A program made the position numbers and the translations under genes. 64,000 nucleotides of DNA from Plantago major (lineage: Eukaryota > Streptophyta > Magnoliopsida > Lamiales > Plantaginaceae). Below are positions 35,359 through 47,155 of this stretch, piece after piece. The notes beneath the pieces were generated by a model that did not search any database, was not told the DNA's origin, and worked only from the letters and a program-made list of their open reading frames with translations. The DNA lies in the NCBI GenBank assembly GCA_026545765.1, contig CM048840.1, forward strand, positions 27,780,765 through 27,844,764. Reading direction: 5' to 3'. Positions within the stretch are counted from its first letter, which is position 1. Each line of letters begins with the position of its first letter.

Positions 35359-36942
35359 ATGAAAGTACCCTTTCCTCCACAAAACATCTCCAAATCAACT
35401 CCTCCCCCCCCCACCACCACCACCACCACCCGAATCACCACCACCGCCATCGCATACGAGCCCAAATCTGTTCTAGACCTCCGCGGCAGCCCAAGCCCAA
35501 AAGCCGATAAAAAACCGACACAAACAACTCATAGTTTCTCCCCGGACGACGATACCGATCCTCTCCAACTGGAGGATCATGTACTGATCAACCAAAACAT
35601 AGAAGATTGGGATTCTTTAATGAGAGAATTGGGCTTGCATGACGACAACAACAACTCAAACACCCCAGTTTCCAAGCCTATTCCTCAACTCAGTTCCAAC
35701 TCGGACCCGACTCACTACGATTTCCAACTCGCCACCTCCTTCGACTCAACTCAATACGTCCAGCCTGATTTCGGCCTCCTCTCCGACATCCCAAGCCAAC
35801 TCACCCAAAACCCGAACTCCTTCGACGTCGACAACTGGTCCAACCCGGCAGAATTCGACTACGTAGACGAGTTAATCCGACTCGCGGAGTCATTCGAAAC
35901 CAACTCGCTCCAACTCAGTCACGGGATATTGGCACAGCTCAATCAACGCCTGAAATCCCCATCCGGAAAGCCCCTCCAGCGAGCCGCTTTCTACTTCAAA
36001 GAAGCCCTCCAGTCCCTACTCACCGGGTCAACTCGACCGAATCAGCAACCAGCTAACTCATCAGAAATCGTCCAAACAATCAAAGCTCAGAAAACATTCT
36101 CAAGCATCTCACCGGTCCCCATGTTCGCGAGCTTCACAGCAAATCAGGCGATTCTCGAAGCAATCGACGGCTCGATGGCTGTCCACGTCATCGATTTCGA
36201 GATCGGACTAGGTGGCCACTGGGCTTCATTCATGAGAGAACTTGCCGATAAAGCTGAATCGCGTAAATCATCACCACCTATGTTAAGAATTTCAGCTCTT
36301 GTACCTGAACACTACGCTACAGAATCTCGACTTGTCAGTGACAATTTAACTCAGTTCGCGCGTGAATTGAACATTCGATTCGAATTGGAGTTCATTTCCA
36401 CGCGCAGTTTCAAGTATTTATCGTTCAAATCGATCAAGTTCATGGAAGGCGAGAAACTAGCCGTGTTACTCTCTCCGTCGATCTTTCGACAAGTAGGGAC
36501 GGCGTTTCTGAACGATCTCCGGCGCGTGGGTCCGCACGTGGTGGTTCACGTGGACATAGAAGGTCAGGTTGGGTTCGGGACAACGTCATATCGACAAGCA
36601 GTAATCGACGGGCTGGAGTTTTACTCTACTATGTTGGAGTCGCTTGAAGCGGCTAATTTTAGTGGAGGAGGAGAGTGGATGAGGAGGATTGAGATGTTTG
36701 TTATGTTTCCGAAGATTGTGGAGGGTCTGGAAGCAGCAGGGCGGCGAGCGGCGGCCTGGCTTGAGGCGATGGTGGCGGCAGGGCTGCGACAGGTGGGGCT
36801 CAGCCAGTTTGCGGATTTTCAGGCGGAGTGTTTGTTGAGGAGGGTCCAGGTGAGAGGGTTCCACGTGGTTAAACGACAGGCGGAGATGATGCTTTGTTGG
36901 CATGATCGGCCACTTGTTGCCACGTCAGCTTGGAGGTTCTGA
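35359..36942 (+). CDS. GRAS transcription regulator, HAM4/SCL15 type
   Basis: Single-exon gene, 527 residues from ATG 35359. The open frame extends upstream to a TTG at 35242, but this has no ATG and encodes hydrophobic leader-like sequence, so it is not used. Domains: a variable N-terminus with EPKSVLDLRGSPSP (about 34-47) and WDSLMREL (84-91), both typical of HAM/SCL15 proteins; LHRI from about 166 (FDYVDELIRLAESF); VHIID-type VHVIDFEIGLGGHWASFMREL from about 275; then LHRII, PFYRE and the SAW end (GFHVVKRQAEMMLCWHDRP, closing SAWRF). HAM proteins keep shoot meristem cells undifferentiated together with WUSCHEL-type partners in the nucleus. The closest group appears to be HAM4/SCL15 rather than HAM1-3, because of the N-terminus and the altered miR171 site; a tree would decide this. 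Simple Pro/Thr tracts sit near residues 15-30. Confidence 0.93.
   Translation: MKVPFPPQNISKSTPPPPTTTTTTRITTTAIAYEPKSVLDLRGSPSPKADKKPTQTTHSFSPDDDTDPLQLEDHVLINQNIEDWDSLMRELGLHDDNNNSNTPVSKPIPQLSSNSDPTHYDFQLATSFDSTQYVQPDFGLLSDIPSQLTQNPNSFDVDNWSNPAEFDYVDELIRLAESFETNSLQLSHGILAQLNQRLKSPSGKPLQRAAFYFKEALQSLLTGSTRPNQQPANSSEIVQTIKAQKTFSSISPVPMFASFTANQAILEAIDGSMAVHVIDFEIGLGGHWASFMRELADKAESRKSSPPMLRISALVPEHYATESRLVSDNLTQFARELNIRFELEFISTRSFKYLSFKSIKFMEGEKLAVLLSPSIFRQVGTAFLNDLRRVGPHVVVHVDIEGQVGFGTTSYRQAVIDGLEFYSTMLESLEAANFSGGGEWMRRIEMFVMFPKIVEGLEAAGRRAAAWLEAMVAAGLRQVGLSQFADFQAECLLRRVQVRGFHVVKRQAEMMLCWHDRPLVATSAWRF
35925..35945 (+). promoter_or_regulatory. Degenerate miR171-like site in the GRAS coding sequence
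   Basis: The 21-base stretch begins GATATTGGC and ends GCTCAATCA, encoding the GILAQLNQ part of LHRI. It differs from the canonical miR171 target at two bases in the middle, opposite miRNA positions 10 and 12. Mismatches around positions 10-11 are expected to hinder cleavage. The canonical site is known in HAM1-3, and Arabidopsis HAM4 is not reported as a target. Confidence 0.7.
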
Positions 36943-37803
36943 CGGTCATACCATATGAATAGTGAGGGATGCGACCATTAATCTGGCGTTAGCAGTATGG
37001 TAGGTATTTCTCATGACGAGGAGAATAAGAGATGTTTGTGATGAATGATGATCATGATAGTAGTGTATTACTGTACTAGAAGTATGTTAATTTTTGTTGG
37101 GGTGATTAGTGAATTAGGTTTTGGGAATTAATTAACAGTTGATGATGATATACTAGTGTTAATTGGGATTTGAAGTATTGTAATTTTGTGTTCATGTTTA
37201 ACTGGAAATGGATTAACTTCTGGTAGATTCTTGATTGGTTGAATTGATCTGGCTAAGTTCTTGCATTTGTGAACTTTGCCATAGATATATAACAGAGAAG
37301 ATTAGCTCTAAGCAGTCTCGTAAATCTTTAAATTGGGTCATACTCGTTCATGTACTCTTATTATGTGGGTGAAATTAGATCGAGTTAACTAAGACTCTAG
37401 ATTTCAAATATTTAACCTTTTGGTTGGATAAAGAGATATAATTAAATTTTACTCTGTTGTTCAAAGGTTTTTTATTCGGTTGTTTCAGGTATACGACATG
37501 ATAAGCATAATATTGTTCAAGAATGATATATGTGTCAATTTTTACATAGTACAAACCAGTTTTCTAAAAGAATGCACTAAGCATTAAGATTTGATTGTTG
37601 GTAATGGTAGGTGGCACGGGTGCTCTTCATGTACTCTTGTTTCCCTGGCTTAGACTGGTGTGTAATTCCGCGTTGTCGTTTCCCTATCGTTTGTAGGGTT
37701 ATTCATCATGTTTTCAAATATGATTGGTAGGACGACTATAAATTGTGTATTATCTTCAAATTTTGTCAAATATTTATGGATATGAAATTTAATCCATCAT
37801 GGG
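36943..37803. other. 3' flank of the GRAS gene
   Basis: AT-rich sequence, no gene. It probably holds the untranslated end and polyadenylation signals, but none is clear enough to place. Confidence 0.4.
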
Positions 37804-38100
37804 GTGCAGCTAGCATTACAATATGGCTGGCCTAATGTTGTCATTGAGAGCGGCTGTTTATCTGTGATCCAAGCTATTAACTCGCCTGAGGAATGCTTGG
37901 CAATGGGAGGCCACTTCGTGGAAGAGATCAAGTCTAATGTCTCTATTTTTCATTCTGTTATTTTTTCGCATATCTTTCGTTCAGCTAATATGTTAGCTCA
38001 TAACTTATCCAAACTCGTAGTTGGCGACCGGGATGGTCTTTCGGATTTGCAACATGGAGTTGCAACACTGCTGGGCCTCGATTTGGGACTCCAGCGGCGC
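37804..38100 (+). pseudogene. RNase H-like fragment from a retroelement
   Basis: The frame encodes LALQYGWPNVVIESGCLSVIQAIN and, later, FSHIFRSANMLAHNLSKL, the C-terminal half of the plant RNase H-like domain (RVT_3, PF13456) found at the ends of LINE polyproteins and in some free-standing genes. The N-terminal half, including the first acidic residues, is missing. It runs into a pyrimidine-rich tract. This is most likely a LINE relic; no poly-A tail was identified. Confidence 0.65.
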
Positions 38101-38131
38101 TGGGACTCGCCTCCCAGCGCCCCAACGCTGG

Positions 38132-38285
38132 GATTTTGCCTTTTTTTTTTATTTTTTTTGTTTTTCATTTCTTTTCTTGTTTTCTTTCTTTTCTTTCCTG
38201 TTTCTTGTTTCCTTTCCTCTTTTCTTGTTTTCTTTCATCTTTTCTACTTTTATCTTTTTTATTATTTTTCATTTTTCTTGAATAT
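38132..38285. repeat. Polypyrimidine tract
   Basis: About 150 bases of TTTTCTTTCTTTT-type sequence almost without purines. The ORFs read through it (Phe/Leu/Ser rich) have no meaning as proteins. Confidence 0.9.
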
Positions 38286-39100
38286 TTCCATATGATAATA
38301 ATTATATGTAGCAATAGAAATATACTTATACATTACTTCTCAAATTTAAAATACATATTATTTGAATTTAAAATTACACTTGTAGAATGTAGTATTTTAA
38401 TTGTTGTAATTTTCATTTTCAATTATTGTAATTTTCAATTTCAAGTATTGTAATTTTTAATTTTAAGTATTATAGTTTTTTTAAGCAATGTAATTTTTAT
38501 TTTCATGTATTTTAAAAAAATTAATGTGATTTTGTTATAATTAATTAACTACATTTAAAATAAAGTCAAGAATAAAGTTTAAAAGGAAATGAGAAAAGAA
38601 AATGAAATGACTAATTAAGTTTGAAATAAATGTTAAAAGAAAATAGATTTTGGGCCTCACTGTTGGAGTAGAGAATTGTGAAGAGTTGCAAAGTGAGTTG
38701 CAGTGAGTGGAATACTGACGTGGCGGAGAGAGTGGGTTGCAGAGAGTTGCAACTGCTGGAAATGGCCTTAATGCAATCAAGTGTCTTTCTTCTAAAAAAA
38801 TAAAATAAAATAAAATTAATCCATCATTTTTCATTTCGCATTCGGATAAATAGGAAGTTATTACCACATTCGCAAATTTTTGGAAACTTAATTATTGATA
38901 GACATTCAAAAGATATGAAGAAAATGTTCAACATAATCATCATCAACCAAAATGCTTAATAGTATATGTTTTAAGTATAATAATTGCATACTTTCATAAA
39001 TGGTGTTCTCTTCATCTGAATAACCACTCATTTCAGTTTAATTCAGATTAACTTAGTATTTTTTATATAATAAATAAATTCAATTCATATTTATTATATT
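38286..39100. other. Spacer, no gene seen
   Basis: AT-rich, with repeated CAATTATTGTAATTTTCA-like blocks near 38400-38470. A stretch at 38650-38770 (GTTGCAGAGAGTTGCAAC and related) resembles MITE ends, but no partner terminus was found. Confidence 0.3.
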
Positions 39101-39194
39101 CAGTCGAAGAGAACATAGCTTTAGGGAAACCCAGTCGAAGAGAACATAGCCTTTGGGAAAACCAGTCGGAGAGAAGTAGAGAACATAGCATTGG
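39101..39194. repeat. Short tandem repeat, 31-bp unit
   Basis: Three diverged copies of CAGTCGAAGAGAACATAGC begin at 39101, 39132 and 39163. The third has a short insertion (GAAGTA). Confidence 0.85.
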
Positions 39195-42100
39195 TACTAT
39201 GAATGGTTAACACTATAATTACTTTTTTAAATATATGTTAAAACAAAGAACGGATTGTAAGATTGAATCGAATTAATATTTTTGCGGATTTTCAAATTGC
39301 AAATACCTTAGTTCCTTCCGAACAGACTAATTTGGATCGAACCGTTTGATTTTCAGACCAGTTTTTCATACACTGGGCTACTTAACATGGGCTTTTCAGA
39401 ACATTATATTATACAATGGGCAATGTACAGCTTTATAACCAAGCCCTCTTCATTGGGTAACTATCTCATTAACTTGATAAGTTCAGCAGTTGATATATCA
39501 GGTTTCATTTATTGACCCAGCCCAATATTTATTCAGCATAAGCCCATCTTGTACTTGGGCTCCTTTAAATGTTTACCAGTGAATGGTCGGTTGATAATTG
39601 CTCCTCAACGTTTCATACAAAGTCATCTTTTGTTGTTAGATAGCCTTTCTCGAGTTCTTCACCGTAGCAGTTTTACCCACTGTGTAGGACCCACTGCTAC
39701 AGTGAGAGGGTGAGACCGAATCGGCGTCAATTTCCTAAGATCGGTTTCAAAAAAATGAAATGTAATTACAATTTCTTTTTTGTATAACAGGTATAATAAA
39801 TATTAATACCTCATAATTTGAACACTTTATTAATTAACCACGTTGGTTGTCGTATCATTTGTTTTTCTCTTATTATCGCAAATACTTAAGTATCCTCCTA
39901 CTCGTAGCTATAAAGAAAACGATATATAACCGATTGAATGTTATTAATAGACATGTTTCTCCCATATTTGTTGTACTTCCTCTGTCTCATAAAACTTCAT
40001 TTCAATCGGGTTTGTGCGTTGTTTTGAGTGGAAAATTAAAATACATTATAAAACATAAAAATGCGTGAAAAGTTGTATATAGCAAAATGTATAATTTTAT
40101 AGTAAATGTAATATTTTTTTACTTATTGGATGTGGGTAACTCTTTTTTTAATAATGTACATCAAGTTTCATTATACGGTTTAAAGTAATAAATGTAAGAA
40201 ATTATGTATTGGAGAAGTAGTATGAATAATTCGTACCTCTACCATTTGAAATTTACTATGTGACGATTTTTTTTTAATGATATGTTTAGTGCATATAAAT
40301 TTCAGATTTTAAATTATGTGGAATTTTATGAGCTTGATCGGCAATAAAGTCAATTAGACTTGTTTTATGATGATGAATGACGTTAAGTGATTCACAACAA
40401 ACGACTTTACGGATTAATTACTTGTCCGTACATTCACCTTGCGTGGATTGGCATTTAAAACCTTTTTTTTGAGCTAACAAAAATTTGGTATTGTTTTCCA
40501 CTCAATAGATAATTAGGAATGCTAAGGCTCTAAAATATGTTTAAAAGGTTGAAGATTAAGCAACGGCGTTAGTGCTTGAAATGTTGTCATCTAATTTGGC
40601 AAAGATTGACTATTTGGGCTGATGATCCAATTTTCATGTAACTTAGTTGTACTTATATGTTTGTATTTATATTTATTTTATGTGATCTGATTGAAAAATC
40701 CAATCATAACAATAAAGTGTATATTTTGCTCTTTGTTTTAAAAAATTCATCCATTGAGCGGACTTGTACATGAACAATCTTAAAATGCCTACTCACATAA
40801 TAATCAACTTAAATTTCTAGTAGCATTGTGGTACTTATTAACACACCTCTATTTTTTTTTCCCACACCAAATGGCAAATTATGAGGCGGAGGAAAGTCCG
40901 GTCGGGTCAAGTGACCCCCTCGACACGGCTTGGATTTCACCGATAGATCCAGTAGGAGTGCACACACGAATGATTACAAAGTGAGTGGTAAATAAAATTT
41001 GTTAGTGTATAGACTAAATATATCAACCTGGAACAAAATATGAGTTAAACATGTAAAAGGTCGGACCTCGAACCTTACCCGGACACTGAGCGTTACATCA
41101 TGTGTCACTATATTACTCTTCAAAGTCCAAAGAAAGCCGGAAACTTTGGTTGATTTGGAGGAAAAGGAAGTTGAAAGTAATAATATAAGAGCACGTTTGC
41201 AACAAAATAACGAATTTATACATGAAGTTTCAAGTGGAGAAGTCAGCGGTCCATTTTGGACGCTACTAAGCAAGTAAGCATCATGATTAGAACTTCAACG
41301 TACCACATAATCATGTAAATTAACAAGTTTGTCACTTTCTTATGATTAAGTTAATGGCCATAGAGCTCAACTAGTTGTCATTTGTGGTAATAAAGCAAAG
41401 TGGTTTCTCATTCCTAACTTTGCTTCATTGGAAGGAGATATTTCACCATTTTGTGCAAGTGCGAATTGATTAACTATGATGCAGATTGGTTTGTTGCATT
41501 GTGGTGCGAGCTATTTAATGGTTGACCGCATGACTGCATTGTGGTATTTATTATAGCTTTAACATGTCCGATTTTGTCATTCGAGCAAAATGTTTATATT
41601 TATATTTTGAAGTTTGAACTATCTTAAACAAAAAGTTTGTAATTTTATGGTCGTTAAAAAAAATCAAATATTTTATGATTTTGCTCCTATTTTTAGAAAT
41701 GTACAATGGGTCCTCAAAGTTTGTGATTTATTATAGAGTTGAATGTAAAAAAGAAGTGCAAGTATTTGAGCTTTTCTTTATAAAAAATTGAATTAATGAA
41801 TGTTATTTTTCTGTATTTTCACCATTTTAATATTAGAACTGACACCTTATAATTCAAGTTTAAGTCGTGTAATATGCTTGAAATTTTTTGTTTTATTTGT
41901 ATATTAAACTACTCAAATGACATAAAATGTGGTATATAAAGAAAAGAAACAAAATTGGCACATAAAATTTCAACACACACACTTCGTCAATATTTATTTG
42001 ATCAACAAGTTTGCCCCTCTAGCCAAATTTCCTCGATTCGCCCTGTTTGCAATAGCTTATAAATTATAACCTTTAATTTGCATTTTATAATGCAAGGATA

Positions 42101-43075
42101 AGTTGCATTTTGAGTGTTTACAACAGGTTATAAGTTTATAGATCCTCTTAAAGTAAGTTGGAGAGGTTGGCTTAATTTCAACTCTTATTATCTACTAAAA
42201 ATGTAAGTTTTTCTTTCTAAATTTTCGCTCAACTTTTAAGCAATTTTTTACGAGCACCTAACAAATCATTTATAAATTTATAATTTTATAAGTTTCTCCT
42301 TACATTAAGATCCTGAAAATAAATTTAAGTGGTTGCAAACACCTCTTAATGTGATTATTTTGATTTCTTGACTAGCAGGCCAATTTTTATTTTATTTTTT
42401 GAAGCAGTAAAATTTATTAACATACCTGAATAGCGTTTACAAGAGTATAAGAGATGCTCACATTTTAACACTCCGAACCTTTACAAATTACATAACATGT
42501 CACAATCTAATTAACTCAAAGTCTCCGCCCCACTTCATTCTTCTCAACCTTTTCACACACATCCATTCCCAGTTAATTAGCTTGTCCGAGAAGTGATTTG
42601 GACTGCCGCGAGTTAATTAACAACAACCGAAATTGAAAATTGAAAATGGTTCGTTATAATACTAGATCTATTCTACTAAGTTACACTATCATTCCCTTAA
42701 AAGTCCTTATTAAGGGGAAATGTCATCCACCTTATATTTTGTTTGAATGATCCTCTCACAAGTGATGTGAGATATATTCTAACACGCCCCCTCACAAGTA
42801 GGTCGCGGTTAGTCGGTCTACACGTGAAATCATATTAGCCATCATTGGGCAAGCCAGAATTATTATCGTCTGGGGCACCCATTATCCTACATCATTTGTG
42901 AGAGAGTCATGCAAACATATTCCAAAGTTTATCCTACAAGGCTACAATTTAATTCTAGAAAAATAAAACATATCCTACGACAAAAAGAATAAAACATTAT
43001 AGATATAATAAACAACGGAGTTGATTTTTTTTGCCACCTTGGCTCTAAATTGAAGCTTTCTCATTACCGTTGTTG
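39195..43075. other. Spacer, no gene seen
   Basis: Mostly AT-rich. A possible Stowaway-like end (GTACTTCCTCTGTCTCATAAAACT, about 39974) has no clear partner. The minus-strand ORF at 40974-41273 shows no known domain. At 42770-42910 there is a segment with CACGCCCCCTCACAAGTAGG, which I take for a dispersed repeat of unknown type. Confidence 0.4.
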
Positions 43076-43092
43076 AAGTTTGGTAGAAAGTT

Positions 43093-43785
43093 GGGAAATA
43101 AGCCTTAGCTCAATTGGTTAGGGTGAGGTATCATAACACCAAAGGTTATTGGTTCGATTCCCGTCGAGAGTGGATTTGTAATATAGTGTATGCTAGTTTG
43201 TGATAGATTGAGTGTGATCATGTATTGATTAATGAATGATATATTCAATTTTTTAGAGGAAATTAAAGTCCATAAATTGAGAAAAGAGTAGTACAAGAAA
43301 TACGAAAAACAAGAGGATACAACTCATCCTCAAGTACAAACTCTCTAAACTATCAAGGTTAGCAAGCCACAACAGCTTCTAAACCAACAACCTAACAGCT
43401 ATGAAAGTAGCACTAATCTAGGATTACAACTACAATCAAAGCAAAAGCACCATCTCTCAAACACTCCAGCTAGAACTCCAGTTCTCAAACTGTGATTCCA
43501 ATCATGGAGGTATAAGCCATTTGTATCCCACCATGACTCCAGCATACATACTGTGATCACTTCATGGATACACCAACAGCCGAGGCAAGCCATAAATGCT
43601 AGGTCATCAGATCCTCAATACTCAATTCAAGGACTTAGGGGAGAAGAGATCCAAGCAAAAAGTAGAGACAAATACCCAACAAAAGTGAAAGCATGTACCC
43701 AATCCAACACTGCTGTACCCTGCACACAAAATGATATATTCAATTGATGTAATATAGTTGTAATAGTGATATTTAAGAAAAAAAA
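43093..43785 (+). mobile_element. tRNA-derived SINE, interrupted by a second insertion
   Basis: The head has an A box (TAGCTCAATTGGTTAG, 43106-43121) and a perfect B box (GGTTCGATTCC, 43151-43161) about 30 bases apart. The tail is a run of A at about 43777-43785. An exact 17-bp target duplication, AAGTTTGGTAGAAAGTT, flanks it at 43076-43092 and 43786-43802, as expected for LINE-driven retroposition. Removing the inner insertion (43251-43729 plus one target copy) leaves a SINE of about 200 bp, the usual plant size. Confidence 0.88.
43251..43729 (-). mobile_element. Retroposed sequence nested in the SINE (479 bp)
   Basis: It is flanked by an exact 16-bp duplication, AATGATATATTCAATT, at 43235-43250 and 43730-43745. 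On the minus strand it begins TTGTGTGCAGGGTACAGC and ends CCTCTAAAA, so the A-rich end is at the low coordinate. Long target duplications with a terminal A run point to LINE-type retroposition. The sequence could be a second SINE, a LINE-derived non-autonomous element or a processed transcript; the minus ORF 43399-43593 has no domain I recognise. Confidence 0.75.
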
Positions 43786-43899
43786 AAGTTTGGTAGAAAG
43801 TTTTTGCAACAGGAATGGTTATGAATTAATGAATTATGATGTAAAGTACTTGTATTACTTGAGAGTAGTTTTTTGTACTTTGGATTGAGTTTTTATTAT

Positions 43900-43964
43900 A
43901 AATTTGTCCTTTTAATCAGAAAAGAGAAAACTAAATTTGTCCTTTTAATCAGAAAAGAGAAAAC
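43900..43964. repeat. 33-bp direct repeat
   Basis: AAATTTGTCCTTTTAATC followed by AGAAAAGAGAAAAC occurs twice in tandem, starting at 43900 and 43933. Confidence 0.9.
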
Positions 43965-44196
43965 CAGTATAGTTTGCAATTGAGTAATGAAAATTGACAA
44001 AATCCTATATATATATCCCATTAAACTACTTATTATTCCTTGAAAATTTGTAAAGGTTGTTAAATTTAGGGTATTTTGCCATCCAAAAAGTCTCCAAATA
44101 CTGCTTCAAGAAAAAAGAAAAAAGTCTCCAAATACCTCATCTATAACTACATTAATTAATTAAACTACATTTAGGACAAAAACACATCACACAAAG
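43965..44196. other. Short spacer between SINE and LINE
   Basis: AT-rich, non-coding. AAAAGTCTCCAAATAC appears twice (about 44086 and 44122). Confidence 0.4.
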
Positions 44197-44207
44197 GAGA
44201 ACATGTT

Positions 44208-46855
44208 TCTTTTTTAAAAAAAAAATTAGAAACACAATGATTATATTATGACCAGAGAAAAAGCAATACAACCATGGAGCATAGCTCGAAAGCGACTACC
44301 TAATACATCTAGCCAGAAAGTGAGCCACTTCGTTACAACTACGCCTAGCAAACTGTAATTTAAAAGATGAAAAAGAAGCTACTAGAATGCGAATGTCGCC
44401 CAACACTGGACTGATCCGGGACCGATCCGGTTTGTTGTTGTATAAGTGGGTCACCAGAGATAGGCAATCAACCTCGAAGATAGCGTGATACCATTCATCT
44501 TCTAAAGCTCATTGAACCGCCGTCCACAAGGCTACAACTTCTGCTACTTCCGGGGAAAGCGATTGATGTAACACTTCGTTCTTCCAAGAAAGTACATGAC
44601 CGACATTGTCCCGTGCCACCATCCCCAACCCCACAGCATGTCTGTTGCATAATAAGGTTGCATCAATGTTCACTTTTATAAGACCGGACGGTGGAGGCTG
44701 CCAAACTGTGTGTACCTACTTCACATCAGTGTGAATAGTCGTGAGATCAGAAAAAGTAAGATTTACAGAAAGAAAGAAACTGATTGCAAAGCTAGACACT
44801 TCCCCAGGTTGTTGCACATGCTCCCCATGGAAAGCTTGATTGCGTTGATGCCACAAAGCCCACATCACGATTACCGCCAATCGTTGTCCAACATCACCCA
44901 GACTTTGTAGAAGTGTGCGGGTCCAATCTTCGAACTCATCGGTATGGTTATTCCAAGCACGCGAAAGAATGGGACACAGTGCCCATACCTGTCGACTGAA
45001 ACAACAATCTCTGAACATGTGTAACATGGACTCAACTCCAAAACCACAAACAGGACAAGCAGCCTCTGAGGTAAAATGTCAATGTTTAAGAACCTCCATA
45101 ATAGGTAGAGCTCGTTTGCACGCACGCTAAACTCAAATTTTGACCTTTGCAGGAAATTTGATTCGCCAAATGAACATCCAGTTCTCTGACAACGACGAAC
45201 TATTCTCTCCAACAAGATTCGACGATTGAAGCTTAGCAAGATCCTGAGCAACGTAATAAGCTGTTTTAACCGTATAATGGCCTGACTTAGAGTAATGCCA
45301 CACCCATTGATCGGAGATATTAAAGCGGCTAAAAGGAATACAAAGAATTGCAGAAGCTTCATCAAAATCGAAGGTTCGCTCAACAAGGGCCTTGTCCCAC
45401 TCTCTAGATGGGTATATGATAAGATCAGAGACTCGTAAATCTGCCTGAGGACCAAAAGCCCCGCCTATAGGACGGAAACCACCTGACCTCGGCAACCAGG
45501 GATCATGCCAAACCTTGATAGATTCCCTAGTGCCAACTTGAAGGTGCATACTGGCCCTGAGGATGTCCTTAGTACTGAGAATGCTTCGCCAAGTATACGA
45601 AGGATTACCTCTAATGGAAGCAGAGAAGAAATCTGTCTCGGGGTAATACCTAGCTTTGAGCAGCCGGGACAGAAGAGATTCTGGTTGAGTGACCAGGCGC
45701 CACCCTTGTTTGGCTAGCATGGCCATGTTAAAAGCTTCTAAGTCCCTAAAACCCATGCCACCACCACGTTTACTTTCACAAAGTAGATCCCAGGCTATCC
45801 AATGTAATTTATCCTTCCCCTGATTACCCCACCAGAATGAAGCAACCATCGAATTAATCTCCTGCAATAACACTTTAGGTAACTTAAAGCAGCCCATAGC
45901 GTACGTCGAAATTGCTTGGAGGACTAATTTAACTAAGACCTCTTTTCCGGCCTGTGACAAAAGTTTTTCCTCATACCCTTGGATGCATTGCCAGACCCTA
46001 TCTTTTAAAGATGCGAAAGCCTCCCGACGAGATTGACCCACCACCGAAGAGAGCCCCATATACTTATCATGTTTTTCGATTTGTTGTACATGGAGAATGC
46101 TAAGAATCCGAAGCCGGTCCAACTCTGGCGTGCTGAAACTGAACACCATAGAAGATTTAGCATAATTTACCTCCTGCCCCGAAGCTAGGCTATATTGCCA
46201 TAAGTTTCTTTTTAGACATTCAACTGCAGAAGCCAAAAGGGGTGGCGCGGCAACATATAAAAGTGTCATCATCAAACAGAATGTGAGAGATACTCGGAGC
46301 CCCTCTGCAAATCCTAACTCCTTCGATTTTGCCCTCTAGTTCCGCCACCTGTAGCATCAAGCTCAAAGCGTCGGCAATAAAAAGGAAAAGATAGGGTGTA
46401 AGAGGGTCGCCTTGACGTAAACCGCGCTGGGGCGTTAGAGAGCCAATTTGATCCCCATTAAGAATCAGCGAGTAAGAGACAGATTCCACACATTGTTTAA
46501 TTCTTGCGATGAGTCCCAAATGCAACCCTAGCTTTTGCAAGACCCGTTCAAGGAACACCCATTCGACCCTATCGTAAGCTTTGCTCATATTGAGTTTAAG
46601 TGTCATGTAAGCTTTGCCAGACCTTTGATGCTTGATAAAATGATTGACTTCATACACTACCAGGACATTATCAGTAATCAAGAGATTAGGAACATAAGCG
46701 GATTGGGTTTACGACACAAGAGTAGACATACACGGTTTCAAACAATTGGCAATAGCTTTGAAGGCAATCTTGTAGATAATATTAGAGAGGCTGATAGGGC
46801 GAAACTGCGTCATAACCTCAGGTTTAGGACATTCAGGCAAGAGAACATGTTGCTT
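44208..46855 (-). mobile_element. 5'-truncated LINE (L1-type non-LTR retrotransposon)
   Basis: On the minus strand the order is reverse transcriptase (46850-46200), connecting region (46275-45133), zinc-knuckle-like region and C-terminal RNase H (about 44700-44290). RT motifs: FRPISLSNIIYKI, MSKAYDRVEW, GLRQGDPLTPYLF and ILFDDDTFI, where FADD is usual. The connecting region shows WWGNQGKDKLHWIAWDLLCESKRGGGMGFRDLEAFN and WRIKFPAKVKI. Endonuclease and ORF1 are absent, so it is truncated at the 5' side. The frame breaks near 46250 and 45100, and stops occur near 46690 and in the RNase H part. GAGAACATGTT occurs at both edges (44197-44207 and 46841-46851) and may be the target duplication, next to a T/A run at 44210-44226. 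Confidence 0.88.
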
Positions 46856-47155
46856 TGAATAGGACAAACTTTATAGACAGAAACAAGATCAATTTTGATA
46901 AGAAAGTTACTATTTATTCCACAATAATAGTTAATTACCTAGAGTAACTGGATTAGCACTAATTGATGGACCACTTGGAACAACTAAACCAGAAAACAAG
47001 GAGAAAAAAGCTAAGGAAAATGGTTAATTTACATCATAATCTACATACACAATTCACGCCCTCAATTCCCCTAACCAATAGTAGTATTAATCATGATTAT
47101 TAGCTAATTAATTATTCTATATTACCTAATAATGAGTAATTAACAAACTAATTAA
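46856..47155. other. Spacer between LINE and HD-Zip gene
   Basis: Non-coding; probably includes the 3' untranslated part of the HD-Zip gene near 47100-47155. Confidence 0.4.

Noticed and set aside
38021-38453. Phe/Leu-rich ORFs that look like membrane proteins
   Set aside because: They come from the polypyrimidine tract.
40880-40900. GAGGAAAGTCCGG, like the core of bacterial RNase P RNA
   Set aside because: Only this word fits. There is no surrounding P RNA structure, and the genome is a plant nuclear genome.
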